Below are positions 1 to 7,410 of a stretch of 41,727 nucleotides of DNA, in pieces. Position numbers and translations under genes: made by a program. The stretch is from Butyrivibrio sp. Lineage in GTDB: Bacteria > Bacillota > Clostridia > Lachnospirales > Lachnospiraceae. How positions within the stretch are numbered: position 1 is the first letter of the stretch; the number at the start of each line of letters is the position of its first letter. A model generated the notes under the pieces. It was not told the DNA's origin. It was given only the letters and a program-made list of their open reading frames with translations, and ran no database searches. The DNA is taken from assembly GCA_017620235.1 (NCBI GenBank), contig JAFZQT010000103.1, positions 1-41,727 on the forward strand. The letters run 5' to 3'.

Positions 1-319
1 TAAGCTTCCTGAGTATGATACAGCAATCTATACTCACAAGAAGATGAAGACCAACGAAGAGACTTCTCTTAAGATATTAAAAGAGGTTCTTCCTATCCTT
101 GAAGCTCACGATGATTACACAAATGATTCGTTGTATGCACTTCTTTCAGATTACATCAAGACAAACGAGTACAAGAACGGATTTGTTCTTTGGCCTGTAA
201 GAATTGCAGTTTCAGGAAAAGAGATGACTCCCTGCGGAGCAACAGAGCTCATGGAAGTTATCGGCAAGGAAGAGACAATCAGCAGAATCAAAAAAGGAAT
301 TGAATTACTTGAGAAATAA
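1..319 (+). CDS. gltX: Glutamyl-tRNA synthetase, C-terminal fragment
   Basis: The window opens inside this gene; the frame is open from base 2 and stops with TAA at 317-319. About 105 residues are visible. They match the end of the anticodon-binding region of class I glutamyl-tRNA synthetases: a helical segment, then FVLWPVRIAVSGKEMTPCG and a closing helix with ISRIKKGIELL. The enzyme charges tRNA-Glu in the cytoplasm. The catalytic HIGH and KMSKS motifs lie outside the window, so substrate specificity is inferred from this tail only. The next gene begins inside its last codons, which suggests translational coupling. Confidence 0.85.
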   Translation, partial: KLPEYDTAIYTHKKMKTNEETSLKILKEVLPILEAHDDYTNDSLYALLSDYIKTNEYKNGFVLWPVRIAVSGKEMTPCGATELMEVIGKEETISRIKKGIELLEK

Positions 320-2261
320 TAACGTTTTAACCACTTTGGTTGACGTTAAAGTAAATGCCGCTCAAGAGGAGGCTATAACTCACAAAGACGGCCCCGCAAT
401 GGTACTTGCGGGGCCGGGGAGCGGCAAAACTTTTGTAATAGTGCAGAGGCTCAAATATCTTATCGAGGAATACAAAGTGCCTCCGTCCACGATTCTTGTA
501 ATAACGTTCACCAAAGCAGCTGCGATCGAGATGCAGCAAAGATTTTTAAAGATCACGGATAGTTCTTATCCTGAGGTTTCTTTCGGAACCTTCCATTCAC
601 TTTTTTACAACATATTAAGAGAACACAGTAAGGAAGCCGGCTTTTACAATCGGATTGAGATTGCTGACGAGCTTTTTAAGTACAAGCTGGTAAAAGATAT
701 TCTTATAAATCTCCTTAAAGACAACAGGGAGAATATGAATAAGTTTAAGCTCCTTGATGAGAATGAGATCATAAAAGACATTACATCTGAGATCTCAAGA
801 ATTAAAAACGCCGGGCTTTTTGCGTCGTCAGTTTCTGAATCTATCCCCTATAAAGAGTATTTTGAGGCGATTTTTGAAAGATATAACAACAGTTTAAAGT
901 CATTTGGAAAGATTGATTTTGACGATATGTCTTTAATCTGCGCGCAGCTTTTTGAAGATAGAAATGATATCTCAGAGCAGTACAAGAGCAGATTTAAGTA
1001 TATTCTGATCGATGAGTATCAGGATATAAATGAGATGCAACAAAAGAATATCGAAGCAATATTAAATGACGAAAAGAATCTTTTTGTTGTAGGTGATGAC
1101 GATCAGGCTATATACGGATTTCGAGGCGCCAAGCCGGGCATAATGATGGAATTTGAGAAGCGGATGAACTGCGATGTTCATGTGATAAATCTTTCCGTGA
1201 ATTACAGATGCGGCAAGGTCATCTTGGACAACGCAAGCCTTGTTATATCCGAAAACAAAATGAGATTTAAGAAGAAAATCGTGTCAGGAACAGGGACAAA
1301 CGGCAATGTCATAGCAAGAAGATACAGGACGAGGGTTGAGCAATATGAGGCGATGTGTGTCTTTTTGAGCGGGCAGATCGCGCTAAACGAGATTGGAATC
1401 TTGTGCAGAACAAACTCAGAATGTAAGACAGTTGCCTCATATCTTAAACAAAACGGGATAAAAAGCAATATTGATAACACGGATGATACAACGCTCTACG
1501 ATGATGAAGCTGTTATGCTTTGCGTATATTATCTTTCATTTTCCTGTATAGAAAGCTCGAGAGCGCTTTTCTATAAGATCATGAATAAGCCTCTTCGCTA
1601 TATCTCAAGGGAAAGCGCCATGAAAGAGATAATACGAAAAGAAGACGTTTTGTCTTTTTACAGGGGAAACAGGGAGAGGACCAAAGCGGTAGATAAGTTA
1701 TTTCGGGAAGTCTCGATGATAGCTAAGATGCGACCGGCTCTTTCTGTGAGATTCATTCGAAAAGAGGTCGGGATAGATAAACTTTTTCCAAAAAGCACAA
1801 AAAAGCTTGATCTGTTCGAAGAAAAGGCAAAGAAATTCAATGACAGCAAGGCTTTCATAAAATCTTTTAACGAGGAAAAAGAAAGCTACGCGGCTCAGAA
1901 TAAGAATGATAAAAGGCGAAACAGCAGATCAAAAGATACGGTGAATATCCTTACATTACACGGCTCGAAAGGTCTTGAATACAGATATGTCTGGATACCA
2001 GATCTTAACGAGGGAATAATTCCTTCAAGGAGCGCTGTTTCGGAACCTGAAAAAGAAGAAGAGCGCCGCATGCTCTACGTCGGAATGACCAGGGCAAAAG
2101 AGGCGCTCATAATGTCGTACATATGTGGAACAAAGGAAAATTCGATGCTTCCGTCAAGATTCCTTCGTCCGATCAGAAAACTCTGGGAGAAAGATCAAAG
2201 ATCCTCTGAATCTTCCTCGGGGAGCTCTACGAGCTCGTCAAACTCAACATCGTCGAGATAG
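300..2261 (+). CDS. UvrD/Rep-family (SF1A) ATP-dependent DNA helicase
   Basis: A 3'-5' DNA helicase of the UvrD/PcrA/Rep superfamily, probably acting in repair or replication-fork maintenance. All SF1A motifs are visible: Q-motif region NAAQEEAI (about 19-26), Walker A AGPGSGKT (37-44), motif Ia TFTKAAAIEM (69-78), Walker B DEYQD (238-242), motif III GDDDQAIYGFRGA (about 265-277), motif V HGSKGLEY (about 552) and motif VI YVGMTRAKEAL (about 593). At 653 residues it is somewhat shorter than typical PcrA. The start is a TTG at 300, overlapping the end of gltX by 20 bases with AAAAAGGAA just upstream; a TTG at 336 is possible. The last 20 residues are almost all Ser with some Gly, Thr and Asn, and are encoded opposite the acidic C-terminus of the convergent DUF1292 gene. 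Confidence 0.9.
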   Translation: MNYLRNNNVLTTLVDVKVNAAQEEAITHKDGPAMVLAGPGSGKTFVIVQRLKYLIEEYKVPPSTILVITFTKAAAIEMQQRFLKITDSSYPEVSFGTFHSLFYNILREHSKEAGFYNRIEIADELFKYKLVKDILINLLKDNRENMNKFKLLDENEIIKDITSEISRIKNAGLFASSVSESIPYKEYFEAIFERYNNSLKSFGKIDFDDMSLICAQLFEDRNDISEQYKSRFKYILIDEYQDINEMQQKNIEAILNDEKNLFVVGDDDQAIYGFRGAKPGIMMEFEKRMNCDVHVINLSVNYRCGKVILDNASLVISENKMRFKKKIVSGTGTNGNVIARRYRTRVEQYEAMCVFLSGQIALNEIGILCRTNSECKTVASYLKQNGIKSNIDNTDDTTLYDDEAVMLCVYYLSFSCIESSRALFYKIMNKPLRYISRESAMKEIIRKEDVLSFYRGNRERTKAVDKLFREVSMIAKMRPALSVRFIRKEVGIDKLFPKSTKKLDLFEEKAKKFNDSKAFIKSFNEEKESYAAQNKNDKRRNSRSKDTVNILTLHGSKGLEYRYVWIPDLNEGIIPSRSAVSEPEKEEERRMLYVGMTRAKEALIMSYICGTKENSMLPSRFLRPIRKLWEKDQRSSESSSGSSTSSSNSTSSR

Positions 2262-2554
2262 AGGTTGAATGCCTCTGCAACGGCGTCGTACTCAGCATCG
2301 TCTTCAATATAGCCAAGTTCAGGCTCTTCATCTTCACCTTTGTAAATGAATTCGTAGAACCAAACGCTTCCGTCATTGTTCTGTCCGTTTTTATCAAGCG
2401 GAAGAAGAACGATGTAATCTTTGGAATTAACTGTAAGAACTATGATTATCGCACAAGTAACGATTTTATTGTCATCGAGTTCGATATCGACAGTCATTTG
2501 CTCGTCGTTTTCAATCCTGGTGTTCATGTCTGTTGCTATTTTGGAAAATTCCAT
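2195..2554 (-). CDS. DUF1292 domain protein
   Basis: A 119-residue acidic protein of the DUF1292 family (PF06949), common in Firmicutes and of unknown function. The usual pattern is present: a beta-rich core with DNKIVTCAIIIVLTVNSKDYIVLLPLD, then a glycine/acidic segment (YKGEDEEPELGYIEDDAEYDAV) and an Asp/Glu-rich tail. The ATG at 2554 is chosen because a perfect AGGAGG (complement of 2561-2566) lies 6 bases upstream; the frame extends further but without a ribosome site. It is transcribed toward the helicase gene and overlaps it tail to tail by 67 bases. Confidence 0.85.
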   Translation of the reverse strand: MEFSKIATDMNTRIENDEQMTVDIELDDNKIVTCAIIIVLTVNSKDYIVLLPLDKNGQNNDGSVWFYEFIYKGEDEEPELGYIEDDAEYDAVAEAFNLYLDDVEFDELVELPEEDSEDL

Positions 2555-2592
2555 ATAAAACCTCCTGAAAATCTTTATCATCGGTTGACATG

Positions 2593-2601
2593 ATTATAGC
2601 A
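2593..2601 (-). promoter_or_regulatory. Extended -10 promoter for the DUF1292 gene
   Basis: Read on the minus strand the bases are TGCTATAAT, a perfect TATAAT with the extended TGn element. It lies about 40 bases before the DUF1292 start, with the AGGAGG site between. No good -35 is seen, which is common for extended -10 promoters. Confidence 0.6.
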
Positions 2602-2654
2602 TACTTCGTGCATATATAGACATTATGTGTTAAAATATTATGGCTTATGTTGTT

Positions 2655-2663
2655 TGATACAAT
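2655..2663 (+). promoter_or_regulatory. Probable extended -10 promoter for the GH13-pepT-miaB-mutSL operon
   Basis: TGATACAAT matches an extended -10 element about 37 bases upstream of the ATG at 2700, which has GGAGAG just before it. The -35 region is AT-rich without a clear hexamer. The divergent DUF1292 promoter lies 55 bases away, so the two share one intergenic region. Confidence 0.45.
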
Positions 2664-2699
2664 AGACAGTGACTTTGAACTTTAAGATTCGGAGAGACT

Positions 2700-4673
2700 A
2701 TGACTTCAGGGTACAAGATTGCTGATGAAAAGCCATATCCACTTGGCTGCTATATTGACTACGACAAGAGTCTTGTTGTCAGAGCTGTTTTTGACAGTGG
2801 TACAAAGCGTGGAATAACGCTTTATGACGGTAAAAAAGCAGAGGAAAACAAGCTTGTGATTGAACTTCCTGCGGATTGTAAGCGCGGGAATATTTATTCT
2901 GCGAGAATATCCGGAATAAAGGATGTGGACAGTTATACGCAGTACAACCTATTTGAAGATGATGAGTATTTCTGCGATCCGTATGCAAAGCTTGTCATTG
3001 GACTTGAGAAATTCGGAGAAGAAGTCGAGGATTCCGATATCAGGGCAAAGCTTGACAATAAGTCACTTAGGTCTGATTCATCGACTTGTTTTGACTGGGG
3101 CAAGAGCAAAGCACCCGGTACTTCGTATGAGGACAGCTTTGTGTATCTTATGCATGTAAGAGGCTTTACAAAGAGCCCTTCAAGCGGTCTTCCCGCAGGC
3201 GTAAGAGGCACTTTTACCGGAATCATTGAAAAGCTTGATTATCTAAAAGAGCTCGGAGTTACATGTGTTGAACTTATGCCGATCTACGAGATGAATGAGC
3301 TTCAGAATTCCGAGAAAAGAGGAAGGATTCACAGCGCGATCAAAGGGCCAAAAGAGTTTGAGAGAAGCGATGTGATCTTTTCAAGAAACGGAAGTATCAC
3401 CAACAAAGGCGTTCTCGACCACAAGGTCAATTTCTGGGGATACAAAAAGGGATATTATTTTGCGCCCAGAACTTCATATTGCATGGATCCAGCAAATGCG
3501 GAAGATGAAGTAAAGAGCTTTATTAAGACCATGCATGAGAATGGCATTGAGGTTGTGCTTCAGTTCTATTTTGATGAGGATGAGAGCGAGAGCATTATTA
3601 TCGATGCGCTCAGATACTGGAGATGTACTTACAGAGTTGACGGTTTCCATGTTAAGGGAGCACGTCTTCCTCTCAGAAATATAGCCAAAGATCCGCTTTT
3701 TGCCGATGTAAAGATCTGGCACGAGTGGTTCGACTACGGCGATATATACGGCGGAAAGCCTGTAAAAAAGAGATTCCTTGCGGAATATAACAATTCATTT
3801 TTGTGCTCAACAAGGAAATTTTTAAAAAGTGATGATAATACCGCGGCTGACTTCTTAAAGTCAATGATCGCAAACGGCTGCGACCACGGCATTATAAATT
3901 ATATTTGTAACTACGAAGGATTCAGACTCGCAGATCTTGTTTCTTTTGAACATAAGAGGAACGAAGAGAACGGAGAGAACAACAAGGACGGCACGGATGA
4001 GAACTTTAGCTGGAACTGCGGAATTGAAGGCAGGACCAGAAAAAAAGGAATTCTTGATCTCAGAAACAGACAGATGAAGAATATTCTTTCGATGCTGTTT
4101 TTGGCACAGGGAACTCCGATGATATTCAGCGGCGATGAATTCGGCAATTCGCAGAGCGGAAACAACAATCCGTACTGTCAGGATAACGAGATCGGATGGG
4201 TTGACTGGAAGGCTTATGATAAGAACAAGGACATCTTTGGCTACGTAAGATATCTTGTGAATATGAGAAAATCTCATGTTGTGTTCAGAGAGCCCGCTCC
4301 GTTTAAGCTCATGGATTATATATCCTGTGGCTATCCCGATTTTTCGTGTCACGGACGCGAAGCGTGGAGACCTGATTTCACTGCGCAGAGCCATGTTCTT
4401 GGACTTCTGTATTGTGGCTTTTATGACAAGAAATCGGAAAACGAGCCGTTTTTGTACGTCTGCTACAATATGTGCTGGAACGAGTCGGAGATCGCACTTC
4501 CCAAGCTTCCTGACGGAAAGAGCTGGAAACTTATCTCTGATACGGCAAGTGAAAGCCTTGAAAAAGTGAATGAAGCTTCTGACAAAGTTATCCTTACCGA
4601 GAGATCGGTCAGGATCTATCAGAGCTTTGAAGATAAAAAAGATAATAAAAGGAAAAGTAGTAAAAAGAAATGA
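2700..4673 (+). CDS. GlgX/isoamylase-like GH13 protein with degraded active site (probable pseudoenzyme)
   Basis: A 657-residue protein with the layout of glycogen-debranching enzymes: an N-terminal beta-sandwich (about 1-110), then a GH13 barrel beginning at HVRGFTKSPSSG and RGTFTGIIEKLDYLKELGVT. The late landmarks ENGENNKDGTDENFSWNCG and FSGDEFGNSQSGNNN are well kept. The catalytic motifs are not. Region I reads EVVLQFYF instead of DVVxNH; region II reads DGFHVKGA instead of DGFRFDLA, so the nucleophile Asp is Lys and the Arg is His; region III keeps Glu (FLAEY); region IV reads NYEGF instead of AHDGF. Ordinary hydrolysis is therefore unlikely; a glycogen-binding or regulatory role is inference. 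The tail is Lys/Ser-rich. The stop overlaps the pepT start (ATGA). Confidence 0.8.
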   Translation: MTSGYKIADEKPYPLGCYIDYDKSLVVRAVFDSGTKRGITLYDGKKAEENKLVIELPADCKRGNIYSARISGIKDVDSYTQYNLFEDDEYFCDPYAKLVIGLEKFGEEVEDSDIRAKLDNKSLRSDSSTCFDWGKSKAPGTSYEDSFVYLMHVRGFTKSPSSGLPAGVRGTFTGIIEKLDYLKELGVTCVELMPIYEMNELQNSEKRGRIHSAIKGPKEFERSDVIFSRNGSITNKGVLDHKVNFWGYKKGYYFAPRTSYCMDPANAEDEVKSFIKTMHENGIEVVLQFYFDEDESESIIIDALRYWRCTYRVDGFHVKGARLPLRNIAKDPLFADVKIWHEWFDYGDIYGGKPVKKRFLAEYNNSFLCSTRKFLKSDDNTAADFLKSMIANGCDHGIINYICNYEGFRLADLVSFEHKRNEENGENNKDGTDENFSWNCGIEGRTRKKGILDLRNRQMKNILSMLFLAQGTPMIFSGDEFGNSQSGNNNPYCQDNEIGWVDWKAYDKNKDIFGYVRYLVNMRKSHVVFREPAPFKLMDYISCGYPDFSCHGREAWRPDFTAQSHVLGLLYCGFYDKKSENEPFLYVCYNMCWNESEIALPKLPDGKSWKLISDTASESLEKVNEASDKVILTERSVRIYQSFEDKKDNKRKSSKKK

Positions 4674-5914
4674 ACAAACCGGACGTTATTGAAAAATTTT
4701 TAAAGTATGTAAAGGTGGACACACAGTCTGATCCCGATTCAGGCACATCACCTTCTACAATGAAGCAGCATGATCTTGCAAAGCTCCTTAGGGATGAGCT
4801 TATCGAGATCGGTGCTTCCGACGTATATTATGACGAGGAGCACTGCTATGTGTATGCGTCGATTCCTTCAAATATCGATGACGACAAGAAAAGATACAAG
4901 ATGGGCTTTGTTGCTCACATGGATACTTCCGATGAAGTGAGTGGAAAAGATGTAAAGCCCAGAATTATAGATAACTACGAGGGAAGTGATATCAGTCTTT
5001 CAAAGGACGGAAAGATTGTTCTTTCACCGAAGGATTTTCCCGAACTTTTAAATCATATCGGTGAGGACCTCATCGTAACAGACGGCACAACACTTCTTGG
5101 TGCCGATGACAAAGCCGGCGTCGCAGAGATTATGACAATGGCAGAGACTCTTTTGTCTAATCCAGAGATCAAGCACGGCGAGATAAAGATTGCATTTACT
5201 CCCGATGAAGAGATTGGCGAGGGAACAGCTTATTTTGATATAAAGAGATTTGGCGCAGATTTTGCTTATACCGTTGACGGCGGTAAGCTTGGCGAACTTG
5301 AGTATGAAAACTTCAACGCAGCTGAGGGAACCATCAAGGTTCACGGACGCAGCGTTCATCCCGGCGATGCCAAGAACAAGATGATAAATGCGGCTCTTAT
5401 CTGCTATGAGTTCCATTCAATGCTTCCTGTGTTCCAGAATCCTATGTATACAGAGAAAAGAGAAGGATTCTTCCACCTTACAAATGTAAACGGAGGAACA
5501 GAGAACGCAGAGGCAACCTATATTATCAGAGATCATGACGAGAAGCTTTTTGACAATAAGAAAAAGCTCTTTTACGATGCTGCGGAGTATCTTAACAAGA
5601 AGTACGGCGCAGGAACGGTTGAAGTTAAGATCAGAGATCAGTACTTTAACATGATCGAGAAGATTCGCCCTCACATGCACCTTGTTGATAATGCTAAGAA
5701 GGTTATGGCTGATCTTTCAATCACACCTATCGATTCACCTATCAGAGGCGGAACGGACGGAGCATCTCTTTCATACAAGGGACTTCCTTGCCCTAACCTT
5801 TGCACAGGCGGTTATAACTACCACGGTAAGTACGAGTACGCTTCAATACAGGAAATGCGCAAGGTCGTAGATATTCTTATGGGAATTGTAAAAGCATACG
5901 GAGAAGATTTTTAA
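4670..5914 (+). CDS. pepT: Peptidase T (tripeptide aminopeptidase, M20B)
   Basis: A dinuclear zinc aminopeptidase that releases the N-terminal residue of tripeptides in the cytoplasm. The 414-residue length is standard. Metal and catalytic motifs are intact: AHMDTSDEV (His83, Asp85), TTLLGADDKAG (bridging Asp about 146), TPDEEIGEG (Glu180 base, Glu181 ligand), GRSVHPGDAKNKM in the dimerisation domain, and PIRGGTDGASLS plus GGYNYHGKYEY near the C-terminus. The ATG at 4670 overlaps the previous stop by four bases, and the stop codon overlaps the miaB ATG (TAATG), so all three are probably translated from one mRNA. Confidence 0.95.
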   Translation: MNKPDVIEKFLKYVKVDTQSDPDSGTSPSTMKQHDLAKLLRDELIEIGASDVYYDEEHCYVYASIPSNIDDDKKRYKMGFVAHMDTSDEVSGKDVKPRIIDNYEGSDISLSKDGKIVLSPKDFPELLNHIGEDLIVTDGTTLLGADDKAGVAEIMTMAETLLSNPEIKHGEIKIAFTPDEEIGEGTAYFDIKRFGADFAYTVDGGKLGELEYENFNAAEGTIKVHGRSVHPGDAKNKMINAALICYEFHSMLPVFQNPMYTEKREGFFHLTNVNGGTENAEATYIIRDHDEKLFDNKKKLFYDAAEYLNKKYGAGTVEVKIRDQYFNMIEKIRPHMHLVDNAKKVMADLSITPIDSPIRGGTDGASLSYKGLPCPNLCTGGYNYHGKYEYASIQEMRKVVDILMGIVKAYGEDF

Positions 5915-7383
5915 TGTCTAGTGAAAACGCAAATAATATCAGTATATTGAACGCTAACAGGCAGGACGTTGCCGATGAAGAGAGCGTAAGACAGCTTGAA
6001 TATATCGAGAAAGCTAAAGCACAGGTTTCTTTTATGGAAAAAGAGCTTGGAAGAAAACTTAAAGCCTGTGTTGTAACTTTCGGATGTCAGATGAATGCAA
6101 GGGATTCAGAGAAGCTCCTTGCGACACTTAAACTCGTTGGATACGAGGAGACTGAATCTGAAGATGCGGATTTTGTTATCTACAACACATGTACAGTAAG
6201 AGACAACGCGGATCAGAGAGTTCTTGGAAGACTCGGTCAGTGCAGCAATTTTAAGAAGAATAATCCTTATATGAAGATTGCGATCTGCGGATGTATGATG
6301 CAAGAGAAATCTGCCGTAGATAAGATCAAAAAGAGCTATCGATTCGTTGATCTTATTTTCGGTACGCATAATATATACAAATTTGCAGAGCTTTTATATC
6401 AGTCACTTAACTCTGACAAGATGATAATTGATATCTGGAAAGAGACCGACAAGATTGTCGAGGATCTTCCGGTGCTTCGTAAGTATTCGTTTAAGTCCGG
6501 CGTAAATATTATGTTCGGATGTAATAATTTCTGCACATATTGTATCGTTCCTTACGTGAGAGGACGCGAGAGAAGCAGAAGCCCGAAGGACATCATCAGA
6601 GAGTGTGAGAAACTTGCAAAAGATGGCGTTAAGGAGATCATGCTCCTTGGACAGAACGTCAACTCTTACGGAAATGATTTTGAGGACGGAAATCCGGATA
6701 AGATCTCTTTTGCCCAGCTTATTGACGAAGTCACAAAGGTTGAAGGCATTGAGAGAGTAAGATTTATGACACCTCATCCGAAGGACTTTTCCGATGAGCT
6801 CATAGATGTTATTGCAAATAATAAAAAGATAGCAAGACATATTCATCTTCCTCTTCAATCGGGAAATACCGAGATTTTGAGGAGAATGAACAGAAAATAT
6901 ACAAAGGATGATTTCCTTAATCTTGTAAATAAGATAAGGACAAAGCTTCCTGATGTAGCAATCACAACAGATATCATCGTAGGATTCCCGGGCGAAACCA
7001 AAGAGGATGTCGACGATACGATCGATGTTGTGAAGAAATCAGCTTTTGACAACGCATTTACCTTCATTTATTCGAAGAGATCAGGTACACCTGCTGCAAC
7101 TTTTGAGGATCAGGTGCCTGAAAATGTTGTTAAGGAGAATTTCGACAGACTTCTTAAAGTTGTTCAGGAAACGGCAAAAGAACAGTCTCTTAAATACGAG
7201 GGACAGGTTCAGGAAGTGCTTGTTGAGAGTGTGAATGATCACGATGATTCTCTTATGACGGGAAGAATGTCGAACAATACACTTGTACATTTCCCCGGGG
7301 GCGTAGATCTTATTGGTGAGATGGTCAAAGTGAAGATTACTGAATGTCACGGCTTTTATTTCTTTGGCGAAAAAGTGGAATAA
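5914..7383 (+). CDS. miaB: tRNA-2-methylthio-N6-dimethylallyladenosine synthase MiaB
   Basis: A radical-SAM methylthiotransferase that converts i6A37 to ms2i6A37 in tRNAs reading UNN codons; it acts on the product of MiaA, encoded 6 kb downstream in the same gene run. At 489 residues it carries the N-terminal methylthiotransferase domain with auxiliary-cluster cysteines at about Cys58 (FGCQMN), Cys93 (NTCTVR) and Cys127 (CGCMMQ). The radical-SAM CxxxCxxC is GCNNFCTYC at 202-210, followed by VPYVRGRERSR, and a C-terminal TRAM domain ends at about 486. A roughly 45-residue N-terminal extension precedes the conserved part, as in many clostridial MiaB proteins. It overlaps the pepT stop by one base. 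Confidence 0.96.
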   Translation: MSSENANNISILNANRQDVADEESVRQLEYIEKAKAQVSFMEKELGRKLKACVVTFGCQMNARDSEKLLATLKLVGYEETESEDADFVIYNTCTVRDNADQRVLGRLGQCSNFKKNNPYMKIAICGCMMQEKSAVDKIKKSYRFVDLIFGTHNIYKFAELLYQSLNSDKMIIDIWKETDKIVEDLPVLRKYSFKSGVNIMFGCNNFCTYCIVPYVRGRERSRSPKDIIRECEKLAKDGVKEIMLLGQNVNSYGNDFEDGNPDKISFAQLIDEVTKVEGIERVRFMTPHPKDFSDELIDVIANNKKIARHIHLPLQSGNTEILRRMNRKYTKDDFLNLVNKIRTKLPDVAITTDIIVGFPGETKEDVDDTIDVVKKSAFDNAFTFIYSKRSGTPAATFEDQVPENVVKENFDRLLKVVQETAKEQSLKYEGQVQEVLVESVNDHDDSLMTGRMSNNTLVHFPGGVDLIGEMVKVKITECHGFYFFGEKVE

Positions 7384-7410
7384 AGCTCTTTAACTTAGGA
7401 GGAAGTATAC

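Noticed and set aside
2585-2618. TTGACA at 2585-2590 as the -35 of a plus-strand promoter for the GH13 gene
   Set aside because: No -10 lies at 16-18 bases; the nearest TATATA is at 22 bases. The extended -10 at 2655-2663 is a better candidate.
3861-4394. A 177-codon open frame on the minus strand inside the GH13 gene
   Set aside because: It lies wholly opposite a well-supported protein with clear GH13 landmarks, has no ribosome site and gives a low-complexity translation.
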